The notes beneath the pieces are model-generated. The model had not been told where the DNA came from. It ran no database searches and saw only the letters and a list, made by a program, of their open reading frames with translations. Positions 1 to 7,895 of a stretch of DNA of 64,000 nt are shown here, in pieces. Each line of letters begins with the position of its first letter. The stretch's first letter is position 1. Origin of the DNA: Paenibacillus plantiphilus (GTDB taxonomy: Bacteria > Bacillota > Bacilli > Paenibacillales > Paenibacillaceae); NCBI RefSeq assembly GCF_927798095.1, contig NZ_CAKMMF010000008.1, positions 1-64,000 of the forward strand, in the 5' to 3' direction. Both the position numbers and the translations under genes were made by a program.

Positions 1-447
1 GAGTATGAGCTTCGAGACCATGAGAATAATAAGCAACCGAATCGAATCGAATTAATGACAATCTATAGGGAAGAGACTGATTTTGAAGAACTGACGGGTG
101 ATCCGGATGATAAGATTAATTTCTCTGCAGATATTTTAATGTATATTAGTTGTTATTTAGTCAACGAGAACAGCTATCTTTCTAAAGGAGAGGCCTGGAT
201 AAATTGGTTTTCAAAATATGAAAAATTCGGTGAGCTCGAACATCTCTACTTTATGACTCCAACATTTTTTGAAAATGAAAAGCTCCCTGTTACAATGTCT
301 GGGAATGAAATTGAACTTTTATTGTGTGTTCCAATTTCACAAGAAGAGCTTGAATATTTTGAGAATAATGGGGCATCAGCATTAGAAGAACTTCTATATG
401 AGAAGAATATTGATGTATCCAATTTATTTAGAAAATCTGTGATTTAA
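1..447 (+). CDS. SUFU-like immunity protein, 5' end outside window
   Basis: The frame is open from base 1, so the gene probably begins outside the window; an internal ATG lies at 55. The C-terminal half reads like the suppressor-of-fused (SUFU) family used as immunity proteins in polymorphic toxin systems: a hydrophobic LLLCVPIS segment, then an ENNGASALEELL helix and an ending FRKSVI. No signal peptide or membrane segment is seen. The base composition is AT-rich like the other immunity genes in this island, and a toxin tail and a SUKH pseudogene follow directly. The SUFU assignment rests on pattern memory only; protection against a specific toxin is inferred from context. Confidence 0.5.
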   Translation, partial: EYELRDHENNKQPNRIELMTIYREETDFEELTGDPDDKINFSADILMYISCYLVNENSYLSKGEAWINWFSKYEKFGELEHLYFMTPTFFENEKLPVTMSGNEIELLLCVPISQEELEYFENNGASALEELLYEKNIDVSNLFRKSVI

Positions 448-489
448 GTTTATCCGACGTTTGCTTAGTTAGTACATGACTTATGTCCA

Positions 490-663
490 ATGGTAGAATT
501 ACCTGCTAGCTTACATTTACATGATGACTATTGTCAAATATTGCATGGTCTAGTTGAAAACGGCGGTAGTTTTAGAAACAACCCTGCACTAGAAAAACAG
601 TATAACAATTTTAGGTCAAAGTACTGGAGATGGAGAGCAAAACAACTTGAAGGAATAAGATAA
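490..663 (+). pseudogene. Orphan toxin C-terminal tail (57 codons)
   Basis: A short frame beginning MVELPASLHLHDDYC and ending YWRWRAKQLEGIR. There is no convincing ribosome binding site, and the composition is AT-rich. It ends 27 bases before a SUKH-type immunity pseudogene, the order expected for the last part of a polymorphic toxin whose body has been deleted. I do not recognise the toxin family. A real small gene cannot be excluded, but the position and the lack of a start signal favour a remnant. Confidence 0.4.
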
Positions 664-690
664 TATTGGTGAATTCAGGAGGGATAAAAA

Positions 691-1131
691 TTGAACCGAG
701 ATGAATTATATGCCTTTATTGAAGAACATTCAGATGATACTGATTTTACTGGTGGAGTTTCAGACAAGACATTGCAAAAATCGAAGATGAACTAAAGGTT
801 GTATTTTCGCAGAGCTACAGATGGTTTCTGGAAAAATATGGTTTGGGTGGACTATTTGGCGTTGATATTCTAGGGTGTGGAAAATCAGCAATTCCTTCTG
901 TTGTATCAAATACTAATAGACTCCGTAATCTTGTGTTACCGTTGGAATACATTGTAATGGAAGACTGCGATGAATTCTTTTATTGTCTGGAAATTTATTG
1001 GATGGCGAGAATGTCCAATAATATCATGGGATAGAGTGGCAGGATTCAGCGGGAAGCGAGCAGAAAATTTTTATGATTTTTTAGCCGAAAGACTCAGTGA
1101 AGCTAAAGAGAACTGGGATGATGACTTTTAA
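691..1131 (+). pseudogene. SUKH (SMI1/KNR4, YobK-like) immunity gene, frameshifted
   Basis: A TTG start at 691 sits 7 bases after AGGAGGG. The N-terminal frame (NRDELYAFIEEHSD) breaks near 770 and continues in another frame as IEDELKVVFSQSYRWFLEKY, typical of the SUKH N-terminal helix. A second frame change near 990-1000 leads to CPIISWDRVAGF and an end resembling the SUKH motif ENFYDFLAERLSEAKENWDDDF in pieces. Two frame changes make it non-functional unless they are sequencing errors. In this superfamily intact members neutralise nuclease and other toxins by direct binding. The partner was probably the orphan tail just upstream. Confidence 0.7.
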
Positions 1132-1209
1132 GTTTTAGTTAGTGGGGCTAGGGGCTACCTAGTGCCGAACGTTTCATAACCTAAATAACGCTTATCCGTT
1201 ACATTGAAC

Positions 1210-1253
1210 AGGTCGATTATGGTTAGATACTACCATGATTGACCTATTTTTTG
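1210..1253 (+). terminator. Cassette-end hairpin, copy A
   Basis: AGGTC...GACCT arms extend to a stem of about 14 pairs with two G-U pairs, closed by a TAGATACT-type loop, and are followed by a T-rich run. It works as an intrinsic terminator on paper. The hairpin and about 35 bases before it (starting near CCTAAATAACG) recur at 4971 and, with less flank, at 12530. What follows is a VgrG gene missing its 5' end. Confidence 0.75.
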
Positions 1254-1287
1254 TTATGTCCGCTTGCTTTCTCACAGGATCTTCTAA

Positions 1288-1611
1288 CGATTCAATGGAC
1301 TACCAGGCGAGCATGGTAGACTCTTTGTGCGAGGCATCGTAGATGAGGCTGTCAATGTTAGCGGTGTGCTGCAAGCTGCAGCTAGCGATGAGATTCATGT
1401 CTATGAAAGTGATGGCGGGAAAGAAAAGACATTATTCAAAGGTACGATCAGCACGGTGCAGACGAAGCATGCCAACGGCGTATATGAAATTGAGATCGAG
1501 GGTCTGTCTGGAACCTATCTGATGGATATGAAGCGTCATCGACGTACCTACCAGAACACAGCGATGTCCTATTCGGCGCTGGTGGTTCGTATGCCGGGCA
1601 TCAGGTGTTGA
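1288..1611 (+). pseudogene. N-terminal part of VgrG-like gene, 5'-truncated and frameshifted
   Basis: The frame opens at 1288 and reads into a GEHGRLFVRGIV motif, which aligns with GEHARLYVTGIL in the intact copy at 7896, about 35 residues from that protein's start. The true start is therefore missing, cut off just after hairpin A. The frame continues through the gpD-like domain to a RRTYQN motif (compare TRSFQN in the other copies). It then shifts frame near 1585-1605 into the next entry. There is no ribosome binding site at the possible GTG at 1327. Confidence 0.65.
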
Positions 1612-4151
1612 ATCTGGTTGGGGATGGGGTGAGTCTGGGATCGCCAGTGATCCAATATGATGAGACAGACTGGGTGTTTCTCAAGCGGCTAGCGAGCCAT
1701 TTTAACACGGTGGTTGCCTGTGATATATGGGATGCCAAACCTAAGCTATATTTTGGAATGCCGAAAGGGAAGCGCTTCACATTGCCGGAGGAAACGCCTT
1801 ATATGGCAGGCAAGGATTTGCTGGCATTCCAGCGGGCTGGCGGCTATGAAGCAGGACTCCACGATACGGATTTCTTCTATTATGAGATCGAAAGCACCTT
1901 GCGCGCAGCCCTTGGGGATACGGTTCAATTCCGGGGGAAATCGATGGTCGTAAGTGAAGTCAGGGGGCGCATGGATCGTGGTCTGTTCATGTACACCTAT
2001 CGCTTGTCGCGCTCGGAAGGGATTCATCGGCAACGGACAGAAAATGCGAAGCTGACAGGCATCTCTCTGGAAGGCGAAGTGCTGGCGGTTCAGGGCGAGC
2101 AGGTCAAGCTGCATCTGAATGTAGATAAGGAGCAGTCCAAAGGGGAGGCCCACTGGTATCCGTTTGCTCCGGCAACGGGCAATGCGATGTATTGCATGCC
2201 GAAGGTGGGAACGCATGCCAGCTTGTATGTTCCTGATGCAACAGGAGCTAGGGCGCTTGTAGTTGGCTGTGTTCGAAACAATGGCGGCAGCTGTGAGAAG
2301 ACAAGCAATCCGAGCAATAGATATTTTGGTACGGAGCATGGAAGTGAGGTCGAACTTCTGCCGACGGCGATCAATGTCGTGAGCGGGAACAAGGAGCCGC
2401 TGAAGCTGAGCATTGACGATGCAACAGGAATTACGCTGACTAGTCACAAGAAGCTGACGCTGAATGCGGACGAGGAGATCTCGATCTTTACGCCCAAGCG
2501 GGTCATTATTAAGGCAACGAGTCAGCTGATGGCGAATAAGCTGGGCAAGCTAAGCGGGTTTGCGATTGAAAACGAGTACCATTTTCTAGGTGATCATGTG
2601 ATGGCGGAAGGAACGGATCAAACGAGCTACCCGCCTTATGACGATGAGCCTAAGGAGGGAACGCCGCCTCCGCCGCCTCCGCCCCCACCGAAGAAGAAGT
2701 TTAGCTGGGGGAGCCTGCTGGGCAATGTAGTGGCCGGACTTGCGGTAGTAGTAGCCGTAGCTGTCGTTGCTGCGGTGACCGTTGCAACCTTGGGAGCCGG
2801 AGCCGTCGTTATTGGCGCAGTGGTAGTGGGTGCAATGGCTGCGGGAACGATAGCGGTAGGAAGCAGGGCGGTATCAGATATTGTGCGAGGCGAAGTGAGC
2901 AGTACGTGGGATTACATGACGGATGCCTTTCGAGAATCGATGATCGGGGCGGCGTCCGGCGCGATATTCGGCCCATTCGCAGCCGGAGCCAGAGTAGCAG
3001 GACAGATGGTCGTAGGCGGCGTAACAGGGGTATTCGAGAATGTCGTAAGCCAGCTCACGGACAATCGGAAAGGGTTTAGCTGGGATGAAGTGCTGTTCAG
3101 TGGAGGGGTCGGTTTTCTCTTCGGTGGGGTATTGGATGTCAAGATAGCCCGCAGAACGATTGGCGACTACCTTGGCTCAGGGATCGGGAAAATTACACCG
3201 GATTGGCTGAAACGCGGCTTCGGTTCTATATTGGATGGCTTCGGCAGCGCTGTGCAAGGGTTAAGCAAATGGGGGAGCAACTTAGGAGGAAAGTTTCTTA
3301 CTCATATACAGGATCTAAATATGAAACTCGGTATAAAAATAATAATGTTAGATGATAAATTAATGACGCAGCTCGGAAAAATTGATGCTAAACTAGATGC
3401 ATGGACTAAGGCAGCAGCGCAGACTATAAGGAATGGATTTCAGCTTCCTGGCTCACAAGTGGTAATTCCCGGGTATGGAAGAGTTTCGTTTGATGATTAT
3501 GTGCATGATCCGCATGTTAATAGGTCGGATTCAGGGTCCGGGTGGACGAGTAATCCCGTTCATAGATCCGAAGTCGATGAAGTTATTAGGAACGACTATG
3601 ATATAAACGGAAATTTGATAAACCGATCTGTTGTTCCTAAAGGATTTGAGAGTGTTGATGACTTCTTATCAAAAGTTGATGATGTAAAAATAAAGGATTA
3701 CGGCTATGATAGTATTGATGAGTTCAAAGAAACAGTCAAATTTCTTGACGAATACCTTAATAAATCTCCGAAAAATAATATCTTAAACAAATCATTAGCA
3801 GGGGGAGTGCATAACAATGGGGTGAAGTTTGATATATTAGGATTCCCTATCTTCAAGGGAGAGAATTGTAAATTTGAAATGAAACTTCCTGAATCAAAGT
3901 ATAAAGCATCAGACCCGGCTCAATTCAAAGAATGTACGAAGGCACTTAAAAAAGCAATTGAAGAGGGGAAAGTTCCAAAGGAGTTATTTACCGATCTTCA
4001 ACTAAAATATATTATGGCAGAAAAAGACAGAATACCTGGACTTACATGGCATCATCATCAAGTTCCAGGGAAAATGCAGTTAGTTCCGACTGATGTTCAC
4101 AAAGCAAATCATTTAGGTGGAAATTCTCTTTGGGGAGATGGGATTAGATGA
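1605..4151 (+). CDS. VgrG-like spike body fused to WHH-type HNH/EndoVII nuclease tip
   Basis: This is the continuation of the preceding fragment and probably not translated as a full protein because of the frameshift. In order: the rest of the gpD-like domain, a gpV-type OB fold (about residues 150-210), needle-type repeats (about 225-330), a run of nine prolines then KKKFSW (about 355), a Gly/Ala/Val-rich membrane-active stretch (about 365-480), a pre-tip region, and an AT-rich tip. The tip ends with WHHHQVPGKMQLVP (from about residue 815) and an HxxxNHLGG motif, the signature of HNH/ENDO VII nucleases with a conserved WHH. The stop overlaps the SUKH immunity gene by ATGA. The composition drops sharply in GC near 3290, where the exchanged tip begins. 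The nuclease role is inferred from family knowledge. Confidence 0.75.
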   Translation: MLNLVGDGVSLGSPVIQYDETDWVFLKRLASHFNTVVACDIWDAKPKLYFGMPKGKRFTLPEETPYMAGKDLLAFQRAGGYEAGLHDTDFFYYEIESTLRAALGDTVQFRGKSMVVSEVRGRMDRGLFMYTYRLSRSEGIHRQRTENAKLTGISLEGEVLAVQGEQVKLHLNVDKEQSKGEAHWYPFAPATGNAMYCMPKVGTHASLYVPDATGARALVVGCVRNNGGSCEKTSNPSNRYFGTEHGSEVELLPTAINVVSGNKEPLKLSIDDATGITLTSHKKLTLNADEEISIFTPKRVIIKATSQLMANKLGKLSGFAIENEYHFLGDHVMAEGTDQTSYPPYDDEPKEGTPPPPPPPPPKKKFSWGSLLGNVVAGLAVVVAVAVVAAVTVATLGAGAVVIGAVVVGAMAAGTIAVGSRAVSDIVRGEVSSTWDYMTDAFRESMIGAASGAIFGPFAAGARVAGQMVVGGVTGVFENVVSQLTDNRKGFSWDEVLFSGGVGFLFGGVLDVKIARRTIGDYLGSGIGKITPDWLKRGFGSILDGFGSAVQGLSKWGSNLGGKFLTHIQDLNMKLGIKIIMLDDKLMTQLGKIDAKLDAWTKAAAQTIRNGFQLPGSQVVIPGYGRVSFDDYVHDPHVNRSDSGSGWTSNPVHRSEVDEVIRNDYDINGNLINRSVVPKGFESVDDFLSKVDDVKIKDYGYDSIDEFKETVKFLDEYLNKSPKNNILNKSLAGGVHNNGVKFDILGFPIFKGENCKFEMKLPESKYKASDPAQFKECTKALKKAIEEGKVPKELFTDLQLKYIMAEKDRIPGLTWHHHQVPGKMQLVPTDVHKANHLGGNSLWGDGIR

Positions 4152-4645
4152 ATAAAGATGTTATTTGGGAATTAGCTTTTGGTGAGGTATCGAGGGATTT
4201 AATCGTTGAAGTCGAAGATATACTAAATGTGCAATTCCCTGAAGAATATACTAGAATTGTAATGGAGTATGACGGTGCAACTGTTAGCCCAAATGTTTTT
4301 AATGTACAAGGGAAAGAGAGAGTATTTGGTGGATTATTATCATTTACCCACGAAGTAGAAGGAGAGAATATTATCGAAGTCTATGAAGCTATAAAGGATA
4401 GACTTCCTTCAATGGTGTTTCCAATTGCTTCTGATCCCGCTGGAAACTATATCTGTTTTGACTACAGAAATGGAGAAAAGCCGAAAATAATCTTTTGGGA
4501 ACATGAACAGGCAGTTGCTCATGAAGATATTTCTGATGAAGACTTCAAGAATGGTAAGTTATCAGAAATGCAGGAGCAAGCGATATTCTTTGTTGCAAAC
4601 TCTTTTTCGGAGTTTATTGGTAAATTGCACCATTATGAAGAATAA
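4148..4645 (+). CDS. SUKH (SMI1/KNR4) immunity protein for WHH nuclease tip
   Basis: A 165-residue soluble protein with the SMI1/KNR4 pattern: PEEYTRIVMEYDGA near the N-terminus, then FGGLLSF, the core PIASDPAGNYICFDYRNG, and a final helix FVANSFSEFIGKL. It overlaps the toxin stop by four bases, so translation is coupled, as is usual for toxin-immunity pairs. SUKH proteins are known immunities for WHH and related nucleases. The last ~220 bases are duplicated at 17167-17387. AT-rich composition matches the toxin tip. Confidence 0.85.
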   Translation: MNKDVIWELAFGEVSRDLIVEVEDILNVQFPEEYTRIVMEYDGATVSPNVFNVQGKERVFGGLLSFTHEVEGENIIEVYEAIKDRLPSMVFPIASDPAGNYICFDYRNGEKPKIIFWEHEQAVAHEDISDEDFKNGKLSEMQEQAIFFVANSFSEFIGKLHHYEE

Positions 4646-5034
4646 ACATCATATGATAAATAGGATCAATTAGTTTAACCTTGATCGAGTGCTTGTCGAT
4701 ATGCTTTATGCAGAACAAAATGGGTGAAGCATTAGAAATAAATTTGAGTAGTCCGATGTAAATATCTAGATTTTAATCGGACTTACTTTTGTAATGAAAT
4801 TGTATTATATTATGGGGATGAGTGAATGGCTCTCTACCTAGTTCCCAATGAAATCAGTATTTTACAAAGCATACCCATTCAATACCCGTGTAAAGATTTA
4901 TTCATTTCGGTAGTCATACATCAAATGCTTTAATTTTATAACCTAATTAGTGCAATTCCGTTACATCAAACAGGTCGATTATGGTCAGATACAACCATAA
5001 TTGATCTGTTTTTTATTTTCTCCTTCAAGTTGGT
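4646..5034 (+). other. Gene-free stretch with two hairpins
   Basis: No convincing coding sequence. It holds an imperfect hairpin at 4750-4783 (AGTCCGAT...ATCGGACT, with an internal TCTAGA palindrome and a short T-rich tail) and the second copy of the cassette-end hairpin at 4971. The bases between look like decayed AT-rich DNA. Confidence 0.5.
4971..5014 (+). terminator. Cassette-end hairpin, copy B
   Basis: CAGGTCGATTATGGT pairs with ACCATAATTGATCTG around a CAGATACA-type loop, followed by TTTTTT. It matches copy A through the stem and about 35 bases upstream (CCTAATTAG...CCGTTACATCAAA). A decayed VgrG fragment follows, as after copy A. Confidence 0.75.
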
Positions 5035-5559
5035 TGGGGTGAATATCATATTTCATACAATGCTGAAGAGCAAACCGAATTGAGGGCGGCTACCGTTATT
5101 GGCTCATCTAATAGAGCATTCGAAGTGACGGATGTCGCGACAGATGGGGCTCCAAACGGGATCTGCGTCAGAAGACGCTCTACAATGAACAGATTATTGG
5201 ATCATCCTTAAACAAGCATTTCTGTACATGTTTATGTTGACATTTATACGAACAAATTCAGCAACCCGGATATTAAATATTTTCGCACCCCTTCCGGCAA
5301 GGAAATTAAGCTCAGTCCAGATGAGATCGTCATTACAGCCAAGGACGGGGACACGTATATCAAACTAAATGATGCAAGCGGCATCGAGATTATGAGCAGC
5401 AAGAGCATCAAGCTGGTGACCAAAGAGGATATCGTCATGGATGCTGGAAAGAAGCTGAATCTCGTAGCGAAAGAAGAGATTAATCTGACCTGCAAAGAGA
5501 GCAGTATTAAGCTCGATGGCAGCACGACGATTACGGGTCTTGAAGTCAAAACAAACTAG
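5035..5559 (+). pseudogene. VgrG-like gene remnant (C-terminal needle only)
   Basis: Only the C-terminal needle is readable. From about 5249 one frame gives SNPDIKYFRTPSGKEIKLSP and repeats of the type GIEIMSSKSIKLVTKEDI, closely similar in layout to the ends of the VgrG copies at 7896 and 12954. Upstream, 5035-5248 contains broken pieces in several frames and no start. The stop is at 5557. It ends with LDGSTTITGLEVKTN and has no toxin tip. The pentapeptide gene starts 54 bases later. Confidence 0.65.
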
Positions 5560-5613
5560 CCTTCTACTTAGACGGCGGTTTGGCGAACTAGCGAATGGAT
5601 GGGAGGGTGGACC

Positions 5614-6768
5614 ATGGTTAAGGAAGAATCGCTGCTCCATTTCGCAGAGCATGTTGTGAAGCCAACACGGATTGACGCTCTGTTGAAGCTGGAAGCGTAC
5701 TATCGGTCTAATCGTGATGAACTTAAAGGCGCATTCCTTAACATCTTCAGCAATTGGTGCAGAACGCTGCAGCACAGTCAGCAGAGAGGAATGAAGGGAC
5801 CGATCGGCCATATTACTTTCTCGATGCTTCGTACGGAAATTGCCGAGGGTAGAGGGATCTATCTGGCGGAGGCAACAGATGCATCATGGTTTCTTGATCG
5901 TCACCCGCTTAGAACGATGTATGATGCGAGCTGGGCTTATCGATTTCTGGAGGAAATGATCGTTGAAGTGGAGCGCTCCAGTCGGAGTTATATGGGGCTC
6001 ATTAATCGAGTGGAGCTGGAGAGGGTGAAGCTGCAGGAGGCGGTTTATTTTCACCAATATGTCACGGTTCTAATTCGTCATGCCATGTCTGAAGCTTCAG
6101 AAATAGCCGAGTTCGCTGGATTGGACAAGGAAGAACAGCTGGAAGTACGAGTCGGAGAGTATCTGGATCATAGTGAAGCGGTTTATAAAGAGGACCGTCG
6201 TACGCATGATTCAGCAGCAGTTCGGGCGTGGCTGTCTGAGAAAAAAGAATACGAGCACGCCTATTCCGTTTACCAAGGACTCGATCTATCGAATGGCGAT
6301 TATGCCGGTGTAGATTATCAATACGCTCTGTTTCGCGATACGAATGCCGCCAATAGCAGATTTGCCGCCAGCATGCTGCTCGGAACAAGGTGGGAAGGCT
6401 GCCAGTTGAGCAACGTGGATTTCACTTTAAGTATGATTCACGGCGCTGAATTCAGCGACTGTAATTTGAGCGGCGCGGTATTTCGAGCAGCACAGGGTGC
6501 TGCGGGGTTGCCGAATCCGACATCGTGGGAGATGCCTGGGTTCGAGGCGGTTCGTTTCATCCGTTCCGACCTGACTGGAGCTGACTTCACGGGAGCAAAT
6601 CTGCGAGGAGCAATGTTTACTGGAGCAAGTATTGAGAATGCGGTGTTTACAGACGCCGTCTTGCAAGGGGTGGATTTCAGCGGCGTGGACTTGAGCGGCG
6701 TGCAGTTCACAGACTCGCAATTGGCTTCGATCACGCTTCGGACAAGCAAGGAGGCGGAGTTGCAATGA
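5614..6768 (+). CDS. Pentapeptide-repeat protein with uncharacterised N-terminal helical domain
   Basis: The start at 5614 is chosen because GGGAGGG lies about 7 bases upstream. The product has 384 residues. Residues 1-200 form a helix-rich domain I do not recognise, with a QRGMKGPIGHITFSMLRTEI segment that is also present in the pseudogene at 14400. From about residue 245 there are pentapeptide repeats (A(D/N)LXX pattern: GADFTGANLRGAMFTGASI) forming a predicted right-handed quadrilateral helix. It overlaps the next gene by ATGA. Its place between VgrG and DUF4280 genes suggests a spike-assembly or effector adaptor role, which is inference. Confidence 0.75.
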   Translation: MVKEESLLHFAEHVVKPTRIDALLKLEAYYRSNRDELKGAFLNIFSNWCRTLQHSQQRGMKGPIGHITFSMLRTEIAEGRGIYLAEATDASWFLDRHPLRTMYDASWAYRFLEEMIVEVERSSRSYMGLINRVELERVKLQEAVYFHQYVTVLIRHAMSEASEIAEFAGLDKEEQLEVRVGEYLDHSEAVYKEDRRTHDSAAVRAWLSEKKEYEHAYSVYQGLDLSNGDYAGVDYQYALFRDTNAANSRFAASMLLGTRWEGCQLSNVDFTLSMIHGAEFSDCNLSGAVFRAAQGAAGLPNPTSWEMPGFEAVRFIRSDLTGADFTGANLRGAMFTGASIENAVFTDAVLQGVDFSGVDLSGVQFTDSQLASITLRTSKEAELQ

Positions 6769-7328
6769 GTCTGAATCATTTTATTCTAAAGCAGGATGAA
6801 CGAATTGCAGATGCAATTAGACCAAGAGATGTCTCATCGGTCATTCAACCGGAATGGTTAGCGGGCGAGGGTTTGCGGCAGCTAGTAGAAATGAATCTCC
6901 AGTTTCCTATCATGGAGTCGAAGAACGTGGTTTATGTGGATATGATTGAGAATCCTGTCCTGTTTGTGTCTGATCCATTCAAGGTGTTGCTGGAGAAAGT
7001 CTCTCCACAATCGCTGTTTCGGCCTGCCGGGATGATCGATCAGAGAAGAATGAGACAAGCCACATACTGGTTAGCGCTGCCGCCGCGAGTAGACTGCCTG
7101 TCCATACACAGTGAGTTCCATCCAACAGGAACGATCAAGAGGCTGATCATTGATGCAGACAAAGTGGGGAATCGTCCGATCCTGCAGATTGCCGGCCTAC
7201 GGGAGAAAGTGATTGTAATCAATTTGGCGCTGGCCGAAGGCATTCTGCGGCGGGGATTTACTGGTATTAAACTGGTGAAGGTTGAAAAAGCCAGTGAGAT
7301 GGAAAGACTCAGTATGCCATTGAGTTAG
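6765..7328 (+). CDS. Imm11/DUF1629-like protein of the spike operon
   Basis: 187 residues, soluble. The start at 6765 overlaps the previous stop, and AGGAGG lies 10 bases upstream. The C-terminal part (GNRPILQIAGLREKVIVI then LAEGILRRGFTGIKLVKVE) resembles the Imm11/DUF1629 family, in which such a strand-helix ending is conserved. There is no tip-toxin gene directly before it; instead it sits between the pentapeptide protein and the DUF4280 protein. It may therefore be a chaperone or adaptor rather than an immunity protein. The family call is tentative. Confidence 0.5.
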   Translation: MSLNHFILKQDERIADAIRPRDVSSVIQPEWLAGEGLRQLVEMNLQFPIMESKNVVYVDMIENPVLFVSDPFKVLLEKVSPQSLFRPAGMIDQRRMRQATYWLALPPRVDCLSIHSEFHPTGTIKRLIIDADKVGNRPILQIAGLREKVIVINLALAEGILRRGFTGIKLVKVEKASEMERLSMPLS

Positions 7329-7362
7329 AGCAAGAGCGCATATATTTCAAGGAGGGATGATC

Positions 7363-7836
7363 ATGCTGGGAGCAGCCGCGGCAGTAGCTGGAATGGCCGC
7401 AATAGGAGTGAGCAAGCCCCCTGTTGAAGATAAGAAAAGTTATGTTGTGGCGGGGGCTGTCTTGGTTTGCAACTTAGGCACGCAGCCGACACGACTCAAG
7501 ATGCCGCTTAGCCACGGTGTAACTATTAAGGGAAAAGCGCAGATGAACGTGAATGACTTTGTCGTGAATGAGAATATTTTTCCGTTCGGATATTGCATGA
7601 GTACGATTAATCCTGAGGTACAGCAGAATGGAAAGCTGGATATCAACGGAGTGAAAAAAGCGCCATGTGTGCCGGTGATAACGAATCCATGGCTAAACGG
7701 CCAGCATGATGTGTTGATCGAGAATGCGCCTGCTTTGCTGAATGAAGGCTGTAATTTCTGTATCCATGGCGGCGCGATTCTAATCGATAATGACGGGCAG
7801 AATCTGAGCGGTACTACGATCGTGAAATCTGGATGA
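7363..7836 (+). CDS. DUF4280 (PAAR-like) spike-tip protein
   Basis: ATG codons occur at 7357 and 7363; the second is better spaced from AAGGAGGG. After a short hydrophobic start the protein shows the DUF4280 pattern: YVVAGAVLVCNLGTQPTRL, FPFGYCMSTINP, PCVPVITNPW, and CNFCIHGGAILI with Cys and His residues. DUF4280 proteins are PAAR-like and are thought to sharpen VgrG-type spikes in contractile injection systems, with metal bound by Cys/His. It lies 60 bases before the intact VgrG-toxin gene. This is the strongest evidence that the array belongs to a contractile device. Confidence 0.85.
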   Translation: MLGAAAAVAGMAAIGVSKPPVEDKKSYVVAGAVLVCNLGTQPTRLKMPLSHGVTIKGKAQMNVNDFVVNENIFPFGYCMSTINPEVQQNGKLDINGVKKAPCVPVITNPWLNGQHDVLIENAPALLNEGCNFCIHGGAILIDNDGQNLSGTTIVKSG

Positions 7837-7895
7837 CGGCATGACGGCAGCTTGTGTTGGAACGCGATAAATTGCAGGTTGGAGAGGAGAAGCTT

